Positions 49,097-58,195 of a DNA stretch of 62,652 bases are shown in pieces. Position 1 is the first letter of the stretch, and each line of letters opens with the position of its first letter. This stretch comes from Myxococcota bacterium (GTDB lineage: Bacteria; Myxococcota_A; UBA9160; UBA6930). The notes beneath the pieces were generated by a model. That model was given only the letters and a program-made list of their open reading frames with translations. It was not told where the DNA came from and searched no databases. The stretch is from the NCBI GenBank assembly GCA_028285625.1, contig JANQOX010000018.1, positions 83,245 to 145,896 on the forward strand, given 5' to 3'. Made by a program: the position numbers and the translations under genes.

Positions 49097-49257
49097 GGAA
49101 GTGCAAGCATTGGCCCCGGGGACGTACGCGGTGCCGCCGCAAACGAGAGGTTGCGCGCTTGGCAGCGCTGATGCAACTGGGCCTGCGCAGCTGGTGGCCG
49201 CCTGAAGCGCCGAGGGTGAGCCTGGGGGGCATCAGGCCATCCGCGCGGGCGCAGTTC

Positions 49258-50166
49258 CTATGGGCCGTCGCTTTCTTCTATAGAGATTGTCGGGAGGTGC
49301 CCGAAGAACCCAGCTGTGAGAACCGGCTGCACGGCGAGTTCCTCGCGAGACCGAATGCTCTGCCAGGTTTGCGCGACTTCGTCGATGTTGATGGATTCGG
49401 TCTTGAATCCGGACACGGCCGCTCCTCCGTGGAGTTCGTCCGACAGCCCCTTGACTTCGACCAGCCGGAGCTGGCCAAAGAACAAGGTCTCTTCAACTGT
49501 GATGTTCACGCGCACGTCTACTCGATAGAGATTTCCTCGGGTGCGAACGTAGGTGTCGCCCCGGACCAGAGGTAGCGCCTCGTGTTCCCCAGCGTCCCTG
49601 GGAAGCTGGTCCGAGTTCCATCGCTCGGCGATGAGGTTGCCGACCAGATCAATCGGCGTGCCGTCGAATCGGAACAGCATCATCATCCGGAAATCTTGAG
49701 GCTCAATCGCTATCGGGCCGGTGCCCGAGAAGCTCAAGCTGAACGAGCTGAGGCTACAAACCACAACTAGGACCGGGATCGACACGTACGCCTGCCAGTC
49801 GTGGGCCTCCGCATCGATTAGCCGATGTAGATCGATTCCTACCTCTCGTGCAAGGTTCTTGGCGGCTTCGCTGAATCCAGAGGCCGAGATGATCGCGCCC
49901 TTGTTAGCGCCAACGTCCTTTACGAGGCCGATGAACGCCTCGACGTCCTTCACGTTGACGACGCGCTTGTAGTCCTTGCAGTCAATCGCCACAAACAGCT
50001 TGTACTGGCCGACCTGGGTCTTGACCGAGATGTCGATTTCGCGCTTGACCCTAGATCGCCTGCCGTCAATGCGAACGTTCTGCTCGACGATCGCGCCTAG
50101 AGCAAGGCTGGCCTGGATATGCGCAGCGAGGTCTTCGAATCGCTTCCATTTCGGCTTGGCGGCCAT
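49258..50166 (-). CDS. Mrr-like restriction endonuclease domain protein
   Basis: 302 residues. The N-terminal ~150 residues carry a PD-(D/E)xK fold of the Mrr type: REIDISVKTQVGQYKLFVAIDCKDYKRVVNVKDVEAFIGLV, with Asp in the EIDIS strand and the IDCKDY catalytic strand, then GAIISASGFSEAAKNLARE. A hydrophobic segment (about 131-150, VSIPVLVVVCSLSSFSLSF) follows, then a unique C-terminal half. ATG 50166 has CAGGGA upstream. It may cut modified or foreign DNA. It is isolated from a methylase on its strand. Confidence 0.78.
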   Translation of the reverse strand: MAAKPKWKRFEDLAAHIQASLALGAIVEQNVRIDGRRSRVKREIDISVKTQVGQYKLFVAIDCKDYKRVVNVKDVEAFIGLVKDVGANKGAIISASGFSEAAKNLAREVGIDLHRLIDAEAHDWQAYVSIPVLVVVCSLSSFSLSFSGTGPIAIEPQDFRMMMLFRFDGTPIDLVGNLIAERWNSDQLPRDAGEHEALPLVRGDTYVRTRGNLYRVDVRVNITVEETLFFGQLRLVEVKGLSDELHGGAAVSGFKTESINIDEVAQTWQSIRSREELAVQPVLTAGFFGHLPTISIEESDGP

Positions 50167-50181
50167 CTGGTTTCCCTGCAA

Positions 50182-50662
50182 GCGCTAGTTGCCTGCTGTC
50201 GCGGGCTAGGGCCGAGAAGATTCGGAAGCCGTCCGCGTGGACTCCAGGGGCCTCACAGCAACCGTCCGGCTCGCCCGTCCCGCATGCTGGAACTGCTCGC
50301 CGCATCATCGCGGAAGCTGGCGCGACCCCGACAGGAATGTACTCGTGCTGGATGCCCCGCGACACCATCTAGTACACGTAGGAGCCCCGCAGATCCTCGG
50401 CGATCATCTCCAACGCCAATTGCTCGTCGGCCCTCGGAGGTTCCTCGCTCCTCTGGTTGGAGAGTTCTGGGCCGATCGGGTGAGCGAGAGTCTCTTGAGT
50501 ATGGTGGTTGCCAGTGTTCAGTGGCTTCCACTCATGCACGAAACGTCGGCCGAGATCAGCCGGACTAGTACTGTTGGCTTTGCCGTTCTTGGTCTGCGGG
50601 CGGTTTCGGGGTACCAACTAGGGAAACCATTACGTGGCACCTCGGGCGAACGGAGGGCTTCG
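50182..50662. other. Intergenic region with no firm gene
   Basis: Open frames here (plus strand from 50237 into the next gene; minus strand 50369-50617) lack motifs and ribosome sites. The minus-strand frame ends RADEQLALEMIAEDLRGSYVY, which looks protein-like and may be a decayed gene remnant. It also holds the promoters of the two flanking divergent genes. Confidence 0.3.
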
Positions 50663-51766
50663 ATGACGGCCGAAGTTGTGGTTCTTAGCAGGCGAGGGCT
50701 CGCCATTGCGGCAGACAGCGCGGTGAGCGTCGGTGAAGCAAAGGTCTACCACGGCGCGCAGAAGATCTTTGCTGTAGGAGACGGGATCCCACTCGGCGTC
50801 ATGGTCTTCGGATTATCCGAGATCACCCGGATCCCATCAGACTTGTTTGTCCCAGAGATGGTGCGTGCCCTGCGGGAGCCTAGGAGCCATCTCGATGACT
50901 ACCTAGATCCCTTGTTGGAGTTCTTCGGCTCCAGCGAACTCTTTCGCGATGAACCGTCGCAACAGCTGGCGCTCTACAGCGACGCATTCGGGTTGTTCAA
51001 TTTCATCGTGCAGAGCAGCAAAGGTGAAAACGATCTTCGGGCTGAGTTCGAGAAACTGGGTCAGCGCATCTCCGGCAGCGAGTCACTAGCGGTGATGGCT
51101 GAGCTTGATCGATTGCCTGAGTGGTTTGCAGAAGTCGTTGAGGAGGCAATGAGGGACGCATTCGAGGACGCACCCGTCCCGACTGACGATCTAGTTGACG
51201 ACGGACTACAGCTAGTCCGTGAGATGTGGGGCCGAGATGCGTTCCTTAGAGGCATCAATATCGTGCTTGCCGGGTACGGGACGCAGGACTTCTTTCCTGG
51301 CGTCGTCTGGCTCGAAGTAGATGCGGTGGCGGGCCCTTGCATTCGATACGCGGAGAGGGATCGGGCAGCCATTAGCTTCGAGAATCCCGCTGTAATCTAC
51401 CCGTTCGCCCAGATTGACACTATCAACGGGTTCGTCCGAGGGGTCGCTCCATCCGCTGAGAGCGGAACGCGTGACGCTCTTTGGGAGATACTTGGCGAGG
51501 TAGAGGGCCTCGATGCCGATGTCGCGCGGCAGGTCCACGAGAGGTACTGCGAGCGCCAAGATGAGATCGAACGAGATCTCTTCGTTACCCCAATCCTCGA
51601 TGCGGTAGGGACGCTGCCTCTCGGCGGCTTGGCCTCGATGGCTGAGACGCTAGTCAGTCTCACTTCGTTCCGACAAAGGGTATCGAGCACCGTCGAGAGT
51701 GTTGGAGGAGAGGTAAGGGTCGCGACGATCGACAGGGCTTCCGGGTTCGGCTGGTGGACCGGGTAG
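50663..51766 (+). CDS. Proteasome-like (Ntn-hydrolase-like) protein
   Basis: 367 residues. The N terminus TAEVVVLSRRGLAIAADSAVSVGEAKVYHGAQKIFAVGDGIPLGVMVFG resembles proteasome beta and HslV N termini, where a Thr at position 1 is followed by a strand, IAADS, and a Lys-x-Phe/Ile strand. Here Thr2 follows the initiator Met and K34 in AQKIF corresponds to the catalytic Lys region. The rest (about 70-367) is unlike proteasome subunits and helical. ATG 50663 with GGAGGG is preferred over an in-frame start far upstream. The assignment is by pattern only; activity is inferred. Confidence 0.55.
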   Translation: MTAEVVVLSRRGLAIAADSAVSVGEAKVYHGAQKIFAVGDGIPLGVMVFGLSEITRIPSDLFVPEMVRALREPRSHLDDYLDPLLEFFGSSELFRDEPSQQLALYSDAFGLFNFIVQSSKGENDLRAEFEKLGQRISGSESLAVMAELDRLPEWFAEVVEEAMRDAFEDAPVPTDDLVDDGLQLVREMWGRDAFLRGINIVLAGYGTQDFFPGVVWLEVDAVAGPCIRYAERDRAAISFENPAVIYPFAQIDTINGFVRGVAPSAESGTRDALWEILGEVEGLDADVARQVHERYCERQDEIERDLFVTPILDAVGTLPLGGLASMAETLVSLTSFRQRVSSTVESVGGEVRVATIDRASGFGWWTG

Positions 51767-51855
51767 CCTTTCTTTCGTGCCGGAGGCAGCGCCGGCAATG
51801 CGCGATGCCGCCCGAAGTAGGGCCGAAGTCGTCCTGCACTTGGTTGACTCCGAGG

Positions 51856-52920
51856 TCAAGGATCCCAGCCAGGTGATTCAGCCATTCGGTAGTCAAGGAC
51901 CTCGGCCCTCGCGAGCCAATCGGACCTCAGGTAGCGGCTGGCAGGTTCGGAGAACGCGCGCGCGAGACCGGGCGCGACTTCCTCGTGCCAGACGAACAGC
52001 TCGTAGTGTCTCGGCACCGCGGTCTCAGCGTCTGTGAACACGACAAGGATCTTCACATCCGAGATGACGTACGAGGTTGAGTTCACAATCGAGCCCACGA
52101 TGGTGGTACCGCGACCGCCGAGGTAGGTACCGAGACCGAGGCCCGCGACGCTGACCAGCGAGTTTGCAGGCGCTGGATCCGTCGTCGGTATCGTGCGGGA
52201 TACAGCCGCCAGCGGTACGTCAGATGCGGAATCAACGAGAGCCTGGATGTACGCAGCAGGCACAGCGAAGTTTAGGTTTTGCCCGCCACTGAGTGACGCG
52301 GTAGCAACGCCAAGTACCGTTCCATCGGAAGCGATAAGGGGGCCGCCGCTACTCCCGGGAGAAATGGGGGCGGTAATCTGAACGTAGCTAGTGTCCCCGT
52401 CGCGGCGGATACCGCTCACAACCCCGGTAGAAAGCGTGCCTTCCAACCCCTTGGGATTGCCGATGGCAACTACTGGCTCGCCCACCTCTGGTTCACGTTT
52501 CGCGAGCGCCAGCGAGGGATGCTTGGTAGGCAAGCGAAGAAGTACAAGGTCGTGCTGGGGATCTGCACCGCCAGACCGCTGCACGGTTTCGACCTCTCCC
52601 GATGTGAGCCGGACCTTCACCGAGGATGCACCACTTGTCACGTGGAGATTCGTAACGACCAGGCTCCCATTGCCCACGAAGAAGCCCGAGCCGATACGCA
52701 ACGGCTGCCCTGTGGCATCGAAGCTTGTGATCAGGACAACCGCGGAACGTGATCTCTGAAACAGGTCGCGCGGCGACGATTCCCCAGCCGATGAGGAAGT
52801 ACCAAGAAGCACCAAGAGTGCCACGGCGCAGCGAAGGTGTCTCAGGGAGGCTTTGCTATCGGACGCATTCGCTCGCAACCAGTGGGTGGGAAGCGCCGTC
52901 GTCGCCACACCGCACTTCAA
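51856..52920 (-). CDS. Secreted trypsin-like (S1) serine protease
   Basis: 354 residues. A hydrophobic export segment at about 28-45 (LRCAVALLVLLGTSSSAG) is followed by a chymotrypsin-fold protease: TNLHV (His), HDLVLLRL (Asp), APISPGSSGGPLI (Ser). These match DegP/HtrA-type S1C proteases, but no PDZ domain is seen; the last ~130 residues form a separate domain. The start (TTG 52920) overlaps the stop of the upstream protease gene. Confidence 0.85.
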   Translation of the reverse strand: MKCGVATTALPTHWLRANASDSKASLRHLRCAVALLVLLGTSSSAGESSPRDLFQRSRSAVVLITSFDATGQPLRIGSGFFVGNGSLVVTNLHVTSGASSVKVRLTSGEVETVQRSGGADPQHDLVLLRLPTKHPSLALAKREPEVGEPVVAIGNPKGLEGTLSTGVVSGIRRDGDTSYVQITAPISPGSSGGPLIASDGTVLGVATASLSGGQNLNFAVPAAYIQALVDSASDVPLAAVSRTIPTTDPAPANSLVSVAGLGLGTYLGGRGTTIVGSIVNSTSYVISDVKILVVFTDAETAVPRHYELFVWHEEVAPGLARAFSEPASRYLRSDWLARAEVLDYRMAESPGWDP

Positions 52921-53903
52921 TTCGTCGAGGCTCGCAGCTGGCAGGCCGCACGGGTCGCAAGCTCGATCGCAGCCTCTCGCTCAAGCGACCGCTCTTGAGG
53001 CTCAGAAGCAACGAGTGAGCGGATGACATCCAGGTTGACAGCCCAGTTTACGTTCTGAGGCAGCGCCCCGGTGACCTTGATGAACTGAAGAACCGCGGCC
53101 GTCGAAGAAACGATTCCCACAACCTCGCCACGCTCGGTCACGAGCGGGCCACCCGAATTGCCAGGCTGCAGAGGTGCCGAGAACTGCAGGTACGACTCGT
53201 CGCCTTGTGGTCCGGAGAGTGCGGCGATCGCGCCCTCTGAGTATTTCGCGCTCGCTCCCAGTACTCCGGGGGCCGGATACCCAACGGTAAAGACACGCTC
53301 GCCCACCTTAGGGGGCGTCGGTGACAATGGGAGCGTGGCGGGGACGCCGCCTTCCGGACGGACTGATGCAAAGTCGAGAGCACGTGATCTACGAAGAGGT
53401 TCAACCTGCTGCCAAGGGCCCGCATCGAACCTGATCTCGATCATGTCGGCCCCGTCGATCAGGTGAAAGGCTGTCAGGACCTCCTTCGGTCCGACGGCGA
53501 AACAACTGCCAATGACAGACAGAGGCCCTTGTTGCTCGGGGGTTGTTTGGCGTTGCTCATCTCGATTGCGAACAACCACGAGGGTATCGGGTACGGGTTG
53601 CAAGTTGGGTCGCTGGTAGCCCGGGTCGTCCGTCGGAAGACACTGGAAGTTCACCACGGACGTAGCTCCCGCACCCATCGGGGTCGATCGAGTGGATCCG
53701 ACGACTACAGACCTACCTTGCTCGGCGCAGAATTCATTGGCGTCGTCGATGGCGTTGGCTATCGCGTTCGCCCCCCCAGCGTCCAATGAAAAGAGAGTCG
53801 AGTGCCCGTGGGCTCGATAGCTATCCGGACCAGTCGGAACGATGCCCGACTTCACACACCCTGCCATGAGCGCGAGGGCAAAGAAGGCCGCCAAGTTCCT
53901 CAA
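52917..53903 (-). CDS. Lipoprotein trypsin-like serine protease
   Basis: 328 residues. The signal sequence FFALALMAGC ends in a lipobox. A ~110-residue N-terminal region (NAIANAIDDANEFCAEQGRSVVV) is followed by the protease domain with TAFHLID (His), RALDFASV (Asp) and LQPGNSGGPLV (Ser). TTG 53903 is chosen for GGAGAG upstream and because it places the signal at the N terminus. Its stop overlaps the next protease gene. The two related but distinct proteases probably act together in the envelope. Confidence 0.82.
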   Translation of the reverse strand: MRNLAAFFALALMAGCVKSGIVPTGPDSYRAHGHSTLFSLDAGGANAIANAIDDANEFCAEQGRSVVVGSTRSTPMGAGATSVVNFQCLPTDDPGYQRPNLQPVPDTLVVVRNRDEQRQTTPEQQGPLSVIGSCFAVGPKEVLTAFHLIDGADMIEIRFDAGPWQQVEPLRRSRALDFASVRPEGGVPATLPLSPTPPKVGERVFTVGYPAPGVLGASAKYSEGAIAALSGPQGDESYLQFSAPLQPGNSGGPLVTERGEVVGIVSSTAAVLQFIKVTGALPQNVNWAVNLDVIRSLVASEPQERSLEREAAIELATRAACQLRASTN

Positions 53904-54060
53904 GGTCTCAGCTCTCCAGATCCCCCGACCCCTGCACGTTTTCAAACAAGTGGAGCCAGCCGCGATGGACTGGACTGCCCTGCAAGAACCCGATCGAGAC
54001 ACCGTTGTACGAGTGCTCCACTTCAATCATTGGGCTCATCGGCCTTGCGCGCCTTCCACC

Positions 54061-55086
54061 CTAAACGATTCCATTCAAGAGAGATTCCAGCGGGGTCTGT
54101 ACGTGTGCCCAGTTGTCGGGTGTGATCTCGGCCTCAAGACAAGACCACGAGTTCGGTCGTCGCTTGCTCCCAGGGACCTTCTCTGCGAATCCGGCAACTG
54201 ACCCTGGCGACGCGTCGTCTGCTCTCGGTGCGAGCGAGAGGTTCAATGCCTTGTTTCCGTCCTGAGCAAGATAGAGAGTCACATAGGATCGGAGCGTTGG
54301 CTTCCCATCAGATGTCCGTTCCTGAAGGCTAAAGGAATACGCCGTCTTCCCCGGCCACTTGTAGGATGGAAACCGATCGTCGATGAAGCCGGCGACCTCC
54401 TCTAGCAGGCCCTTCACGCCAAGCGCTTCAGCCGATGCATGCAGCACTCGCAGATTCGCTTGTTTCGACGACGAGCCGCTGACGGGACCCGTGGCGGCGT
54501 GTTGGGCAGCTTCGACTTGTCGGGCCAGGAGCAGTTCTTTGGACGAAGTGAACGCGTGGAAGGTGAGAAGGCTCATTTCTACTCCGGCCGATCCGAGAAA
54601 CTCGACCATTCGCCGTGCCCGGTCATCGACTCCAAGGCCCACCAGGACCATCCGAGGTGCTTCATCCAGCGGGCCGTCGCTGTTGGTGAACTCCTGATCG
54701 TACCAATCGTTGAAGTCCTCAAGAGCTTCGATGCCTCTTTGACCGGAGTGCTCTTCGATGAGGCGTGCGAGGCGATGAGCTCCATAGGTCGCTATGTCGG
54801 ATGCGTAGTCGATGACCTGCGCTACTGCGTCGCGGGTAAGGACTCCCTTCTTCAGCTCGTATACGACGAGTCTGCCGTCGGAGTCCACACCGAGCAGGTC
54901 CAACGGCCCGCCCATTGTCGGGAGTTGCCGGCCGACCAGCACAACTTCATCACCCAGGAGTTCCGGAGAGGCCACGAGCAGGTCTTCGAGCATCTCCTCA
55001 GTTTGTGTGCTGTTGAGTGACTCGACCGCTGTCGCGGCGAGGCCCTCGGTCCCTTCTTGGATCTTCCAAAGGCGGGTCTTTTCCAC
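54061..55086 (-). CDS. NucS/DUF91-like endonuclease domain protein
   Basis: 341 residues. LEDLLVASPELLGDEVVLVGRQLPTMGGPLDLLGVDSDGRLVVYELKKGVLTRDAVAQVIDYASDI carries the PD-(D/E)xK pattern (Asp in PLDLLGVD, E-L-K) of NucS/RecB-type nucleases. The remainder (about 130-341) is unique, with a basic Ser-rich middle and a C-terminal domain (PGKTAYSFSLQERTSDGKP). GTG 55086 with GGGGAG upstream. It is likely a DNA-targeting component of the island. Confidence 0.75.
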   Translation of the reverse strand: MEKTRLWKIQEGTEGLAATAVESLNSTQTEEMLEDLLVASPELLGDEVVLVGRQLPTMGGPLDLLGVDSDGRLVVYELKKGVLTRDAVAQVIDYASDIATYGAHRLARLIEEHSGQRGIEALEDFNDWYDQEFTNSDGPLDEAPRMVLVGLGVDDRARRMVEFLGSAGVEMSLLTFHAFTSSKELLLARQVEAAQHAATGPVSGSSSKQANLRVLHASAEALGVKGLLEEVAGFIDDRFPSYKWPGKTAYSFSLQERTSDGKPTLRSYVTLYLAQDGNKALNLSLAPRADDASPGSVAGFAEKVPGSKRRPNSWSCLEAEITPDNWAHVQTPLESLLNGIV

Positions 55087-55148
55087 GTTGTCTCCACTCC
55101 CCGCGCCTGATCCTCCCGCGAGTCGGGCGACCGATCAACAGCTCAGGT

Positions 55149-55166
55149 GTGGGACTCTGGTGGGAC
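55149..55166 (+). repeat. Paired GTGGGAC motif, second copy
   Basis: GTGGGAC-TCTG-GTGGGAC, identical to 31794-31811, 84 bases before the degenerate att site. It is probably an integrase arm site at a right end. Confidence 0.45.
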
Positions 55167-55249
55167 ATCGGCACGAAAGGCCCGGTTCTGGGCCCACCCC
55201 CAACCCCTAACCTTCCGAAGTTCCTGATCTTCTCCGATTCCCGCGTCCC

Positions 55250-55296
55250 GGTTGCCGACCTGGAGGCCGCACGGTGGAGTCGTGCCGGGCGCGCCA
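55250..55296 (+). repeat. Degenerate att copy of the tRNA-Arg 3' end
   Basis: 47 bases matching 31689-31735 with four changes. They alter the anticodon-loop-proximal and T-loop regions, so it is not a working tRNA. The bases after it (CAGTTTCCTTC) also match those after the tRNA. Confidence 0.7.
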
Positions 55297-55401
55297 GTTT
55301 CCTTCGGGTCCATTCCGGGCACATGGGTTACAGACCATTCAGGGCCATGGTTGGCGATTTCTCGGGCCCGGTCCCCCGCCCGCCCCCGTAGAATCCCCGC
55401 G

Positions 55402-56280
55402 GTGAGTGACGTCGAGTGGGTGGACATTGAGACGATTCCCCCCCACGCCCAGCAGGACCGTGTGGGGTGGGTCAAGTCGTCTAGAGCGGTGCGAGCCGAA
55501 CGCGATGAGGGCCGCGCTCGGGTGATCTATGGCGGCAAAGAACAGCGGGTCCGGGCTCGGGGATCGGGCGACGAGGATCTCGTCCTCATGTGGAAAGCCG
55601 GATGCGAGATTTCGGATCCGAACCCACCGGAGCTGTCGATCCCTACGCCACAGAAGCTGGTCCATGAGCAGCTGTGGGCTCGGGTCTATCGATACGCAGT
55701 GTGGCGCCTTGGCCCGCGCTTGGGTCCGGCCTTGCTTGCCTTGGTTGTGCTTATCGGGACCTCCGGCTTGCTCTCGCTGGGTGCTTCTCTTTACAGGAGT
55801 GGCGAAGAGGAGCAAGGCGATGCGGCAACGGACGCAAGAAGGCCGGATTCGGTCGCTGGCCCGACCAAGGAGACCCTCTCGCCCGTCAAGCTCCCGGCGA
55901 TCGGGTTCGGGACAGCCGACTCTCAGGGAAGCGTTGTCGCAACAGCGAACTTCACCAAGACGCTCCATGACACTGAGATCTATTTGGCCTTCACCGGCGA
56001 GCTGTACCGAAACGCCGTCCGTCGAACGAACTTCTCGTGCTCTGCTTCACTTCGGATCAACGGAGCAGAGTGCGGGGTCACCTCCGTTGTCCCTGACGGC
56101 TCCAGTGGCGTTACCCGAACGATGACGGGATTGTGCGAGGCGTCACTACCGAAGGGGAAACACATTGCCGAGGTGTACCTACAGGCCCTCGCACCGGGCG
56201 GCATATGCGGCCTTCGGGAGGGTGGGATGTTCACCGTCCATGAAGTGCGTCCCTCGCCTGGAGCCGCTGAGGGCTCGTAG
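55402..56280 (+). CDS. Membrane-anchored protein of unknown function
   Basis: 292 residues. A charged N-terminal cytoplasmic domain (about 1-105) precedes one membrane segment (RLGPALLALVVLIGTSGLLSLGASL, about 110-135) and an outside domain with two pairs of Cys (FSCSASLRINGAEC; GLCEAS ... GGICG). GTG 55402 is preferred; the frame upstream crosses the att site and is not real coding. It is the first gene of the second island segment. Confidence 0.65.
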   Translation: MSDVEWVDIETIPPHAQQDRVGWVKSSRAVRAERDEGRARVIYGGKEQRVRARGSGDEDLVLMWKAGCEISDPNPPELSIPTPQKLVHEQLWARVYRYAVWRLGPRLGPALLALVVLIGTSGLLSLGASLYRSGEEEQGDAATDARRPDSVAGPTKETLSPVKLPAIGFGTADSQGSVVATANFTKTLHDTEIYLAFTGELYRNAVRRTNFSCSASLRINGAECGVTSVVPDGSSGVTRTMTGLCEASLPKGKHIAEVYLQALAPGGICGLREGGMFTVHEVRPSPGAAEGS

Positions 56281-56526
56281 AGCCACTGCTCCTCGCGCCT
56301 AGGGTGCGGAACTTGAGGCACCGAGAGCAGCAATATCTGCGCCCTTAGAACTCTGCCCGTTGTCAAACAGGTGGAGCCGGACGCGAGCGACCTGACCACC
56401 CTGTGCGAAGGGGCGACTGTGGCTTGGATATCTGACACGTCCGGCGACGCTCTCTACAGAACATTTGGCGCCACTGCCTGCCCCAGTTGCGGGCCCTCTC
56501 GTCTGCTTGTGTAGAGTAGAGCGCTA

Positions 56527-57351
56527 GTGACTTCGTACTCCAAGAGGCTCCGCGAGCACCTCGCAGACTACAAGCGCAACCGGCTAGGCGTGGACGAGAA
56601 TGGCGTCTGGCGAAGAACTGGCGAGGCTTACCCCCACATCCTTCCGGAGGGGCTCCGGCGGCTCAACATCATCGAGACGATTCGAACGGAATTCTGGGCG
56701 AGCTTCGCCGATATGGGAGTCAAGCTTCATTCGGACTTCCACCACCTGAACTCCTCGCAGGCCATGTGTTTCAACCTGTTCTTTCCGTTCATGGATCCGC
56801 CTATCGGTCGTCCAGATGAGTTCCTGCGAACATTGCGGATCGCGCCTGCGAGGGTGGAGGAGTGGTCGTTCGAGTATGTCGAGGACGCAGCGGAGGCAAC
56901 GAGCTTCGATTTCCGGCTTCGCCTCGCGGATGGACAGGAGGCGGTCTTTGAAGTGAAGCTGACGGAAGGGGAGTTTGGGGCTGCCCTCGACGACAAGACG
57001 CACAGACAGAAGCTGAATTCCATCTATCGCAATCGCTTGGATGCGCTCGTTGTAGAGGAAGCGCTAAGGAGAGAGTTTTTCTTTGCGAACTATCAGCTCC
57101 TTCGTAATGTTGCGTTTCTCGCAGCAGATCCCAAGCGCCTCGTCTATTTCATAGTCCCAAAGGGGAACGGGCAGCTAGCCCCCGGCATAGAGAGGCTCAA
57201 GGCGGTTCTGCGCCCCGAAGCGAGTCCGCGAGTTCGTGTCGTCTACATCGATGAGTTCGTGCCCGCACTCTCGCGCACTCTCGGACCGGACAAGTCAGAC
57301 TTGAGCACGCACCTCTCCTTGTTTTCAGAGAAGTACCTGAGTGCTCACTAG
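56527..57351 (+). CDS. PD-(D/E)xK nuclease-like protein
   Basis: 274 residues. TSFDFRLRLADGQEAVFEVKLTEGEFG gives the D...ExK catalytic pattern around residues 125-147, preceded by a helical N terminus (YSKRLREHLADYKRNRLG). It resembles the 'PGN_0703' type of putative restriction endonucleases. GTG 56527. A GIY-YIG-like gene follows 35 bases later on the same strand, so the two may be one unit. No methylase is adjacent. Confidence 0.72.
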   Translation: MTSYSKRLREHLADYKRNRLGVDENGVWRRTGEAYPHILPEGLRRLNIIETIRTEFWASFADMGVKLHSDFHHLNSSQAMCFNLFFPFMDPPIGRPDEFLRTLRIAPARVEEWSFEYVEDAAEATSFDFRLRLADGQEAVFEVKLTEGEFGAALDDKTHRQKLNSIYRNRLDALVVEEALRREFFFANYQLLRNVAFLAADPKRLVYFIVPKGNGQLAPGIERLKAVLRPEASPRVRVVYIDEFVPALSRTLGPDKSDLSTHLSLFSEKYLSAH

Positions 57352-57386
57352 CGGGGCGGGAACATTGGCGAAATCGGACGGCTTGA

Positions 57387-57881
57387 ATGGTGAGTAGTCG
57401 CCTCGGTTCGTTCGCAATCGAGTTTGATGGAGAGGTGCTCAACCGCGGTTTCTGGCTCTATTTGATTGAGGTCACAGGTCGAACCGGGCGGCACTTCTAC
57501 GTTGGGCGGACGGGCGACAGCTCATCGGCCAACGCAGCGTCTCCGTTCTCGCGCATAGGTCGGCACCTCGACTTCCGCGACAGCGCGAGGGGCAACTCAC
57601 TGGCCCGAAGTCTTCTCGCCGCAGGTGTGGTTCCAGCGGAGAGTAGGTTCCGGATGGTAGCCGTTGGGCCCCTCTTCCCTGAGGTCGAGTCGTTCTCTGA
57701 GCATGTAGGGCCTCGGGATGCGCTGGCTGCTCTCGAACGCGACGTCGCGGCTGAGCTTCGCGCGCGTGGCCATCAGGTTCTTGGTAAGAACCACTCCCGA
57801 GCGCCGGCTCAGGCTTCACTGCTCGCATCGGTGCTGTCGGAGCTTGAACGCAAGGTTCCTCGCCTCGCGCACGGCGAGTAG
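57387..57881 (+). CDS. GIY-YIG-like nuclease protein
   Basis: 164 residues. FWLYLIEVTGRTGRHFYVGRTGDSS fits a GIY-YIG variant (the two strands WLYLIEV and FYVGRTG), followed by SPFSRIGRHLD with Arg/His and a Glu further on (LERD). The Tyr and the Arg of the family are at plausible spacing. ATG 57387. Together with the upstream PD-(D/E)xK gene it may form a two-nuclease module. Confidence 0.65.
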   Translation: MVSSRLGSFAIEFDGEVLNRGFWLYLIEVTGRTGRHFYVGRTGDSSSANAASPFSRIGRHLDFRDSARGNSLARSLLAAGVVPAESRFRMVAVGPLFPEVESFSEHVGPRDALAALERDVAAELRARGHQVLGKNHSRAPAQASLLASVLSELERKVPRLAHGE

Positions 57882-58084
57882 GGAGCAGGACTCCAGATAC
57901 AGGGCCGCCTCGGACACCTGGCTCGTAGCTCATCTGGAAGTCGTTCAAGACGATGCCGACCTCGTAGTACGTGGTGGAGTCCTCCGCCGTCTGCGATCTC
58001 CAGCTCCCTCTTCGTGCCCGCTCAAGAACCCGATTTGACGGGGTGGCCTAGAGCTGGTGCTCCGGATGCCGCTAGCCCCGAGTG

Positions 58085-58102
58085 GTGGGACTCTGGTGGG
58101 AG
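58085..58102 (+). repeat. Paired GTGGGAC motif, third copy
   Basis: GTGGGAC-TCTG-GTGGGAG, one change from the other two copies. It lies 93 bases before the exact att site at 58196. Confidence 0.45.
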
Positions 58103-58195
58103 TTCGGCACGAAAGGTCCCAAAAGGACAGGTTTCGCGGGTGGCCTAAGTGCCTAAACCTTCGAGATTCCTCGCCTTCTCCGTTTTCCCCGTCCC

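Larger units (their letters stand above)
55087..55401. other. Island right-end segment with arm motif and degenerate att site
   Basis: No gene. It holds the paired GTGGGAC motif (55149-55166), a ~130-base stretch homologous to 58084-58195, and a degenerate 47-base tRNA-Arg end (55250-55296). This looks like the right end of an older or inner element. Confidence 0.6.

Noticed and set aside
50237..50662. Long N-terminal extension of the proteasome-like protein
   Set aside because: Sequence looks random, and a good ribosome site precedes ATG 50663, which also places Thr at position 2.
55252..55401. N-terminal extension of the membrane protein across the att copy
   Set aside because: This 5' stretch is tRNA-derived att sequence. 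GTG 55402 gives a sensible start.
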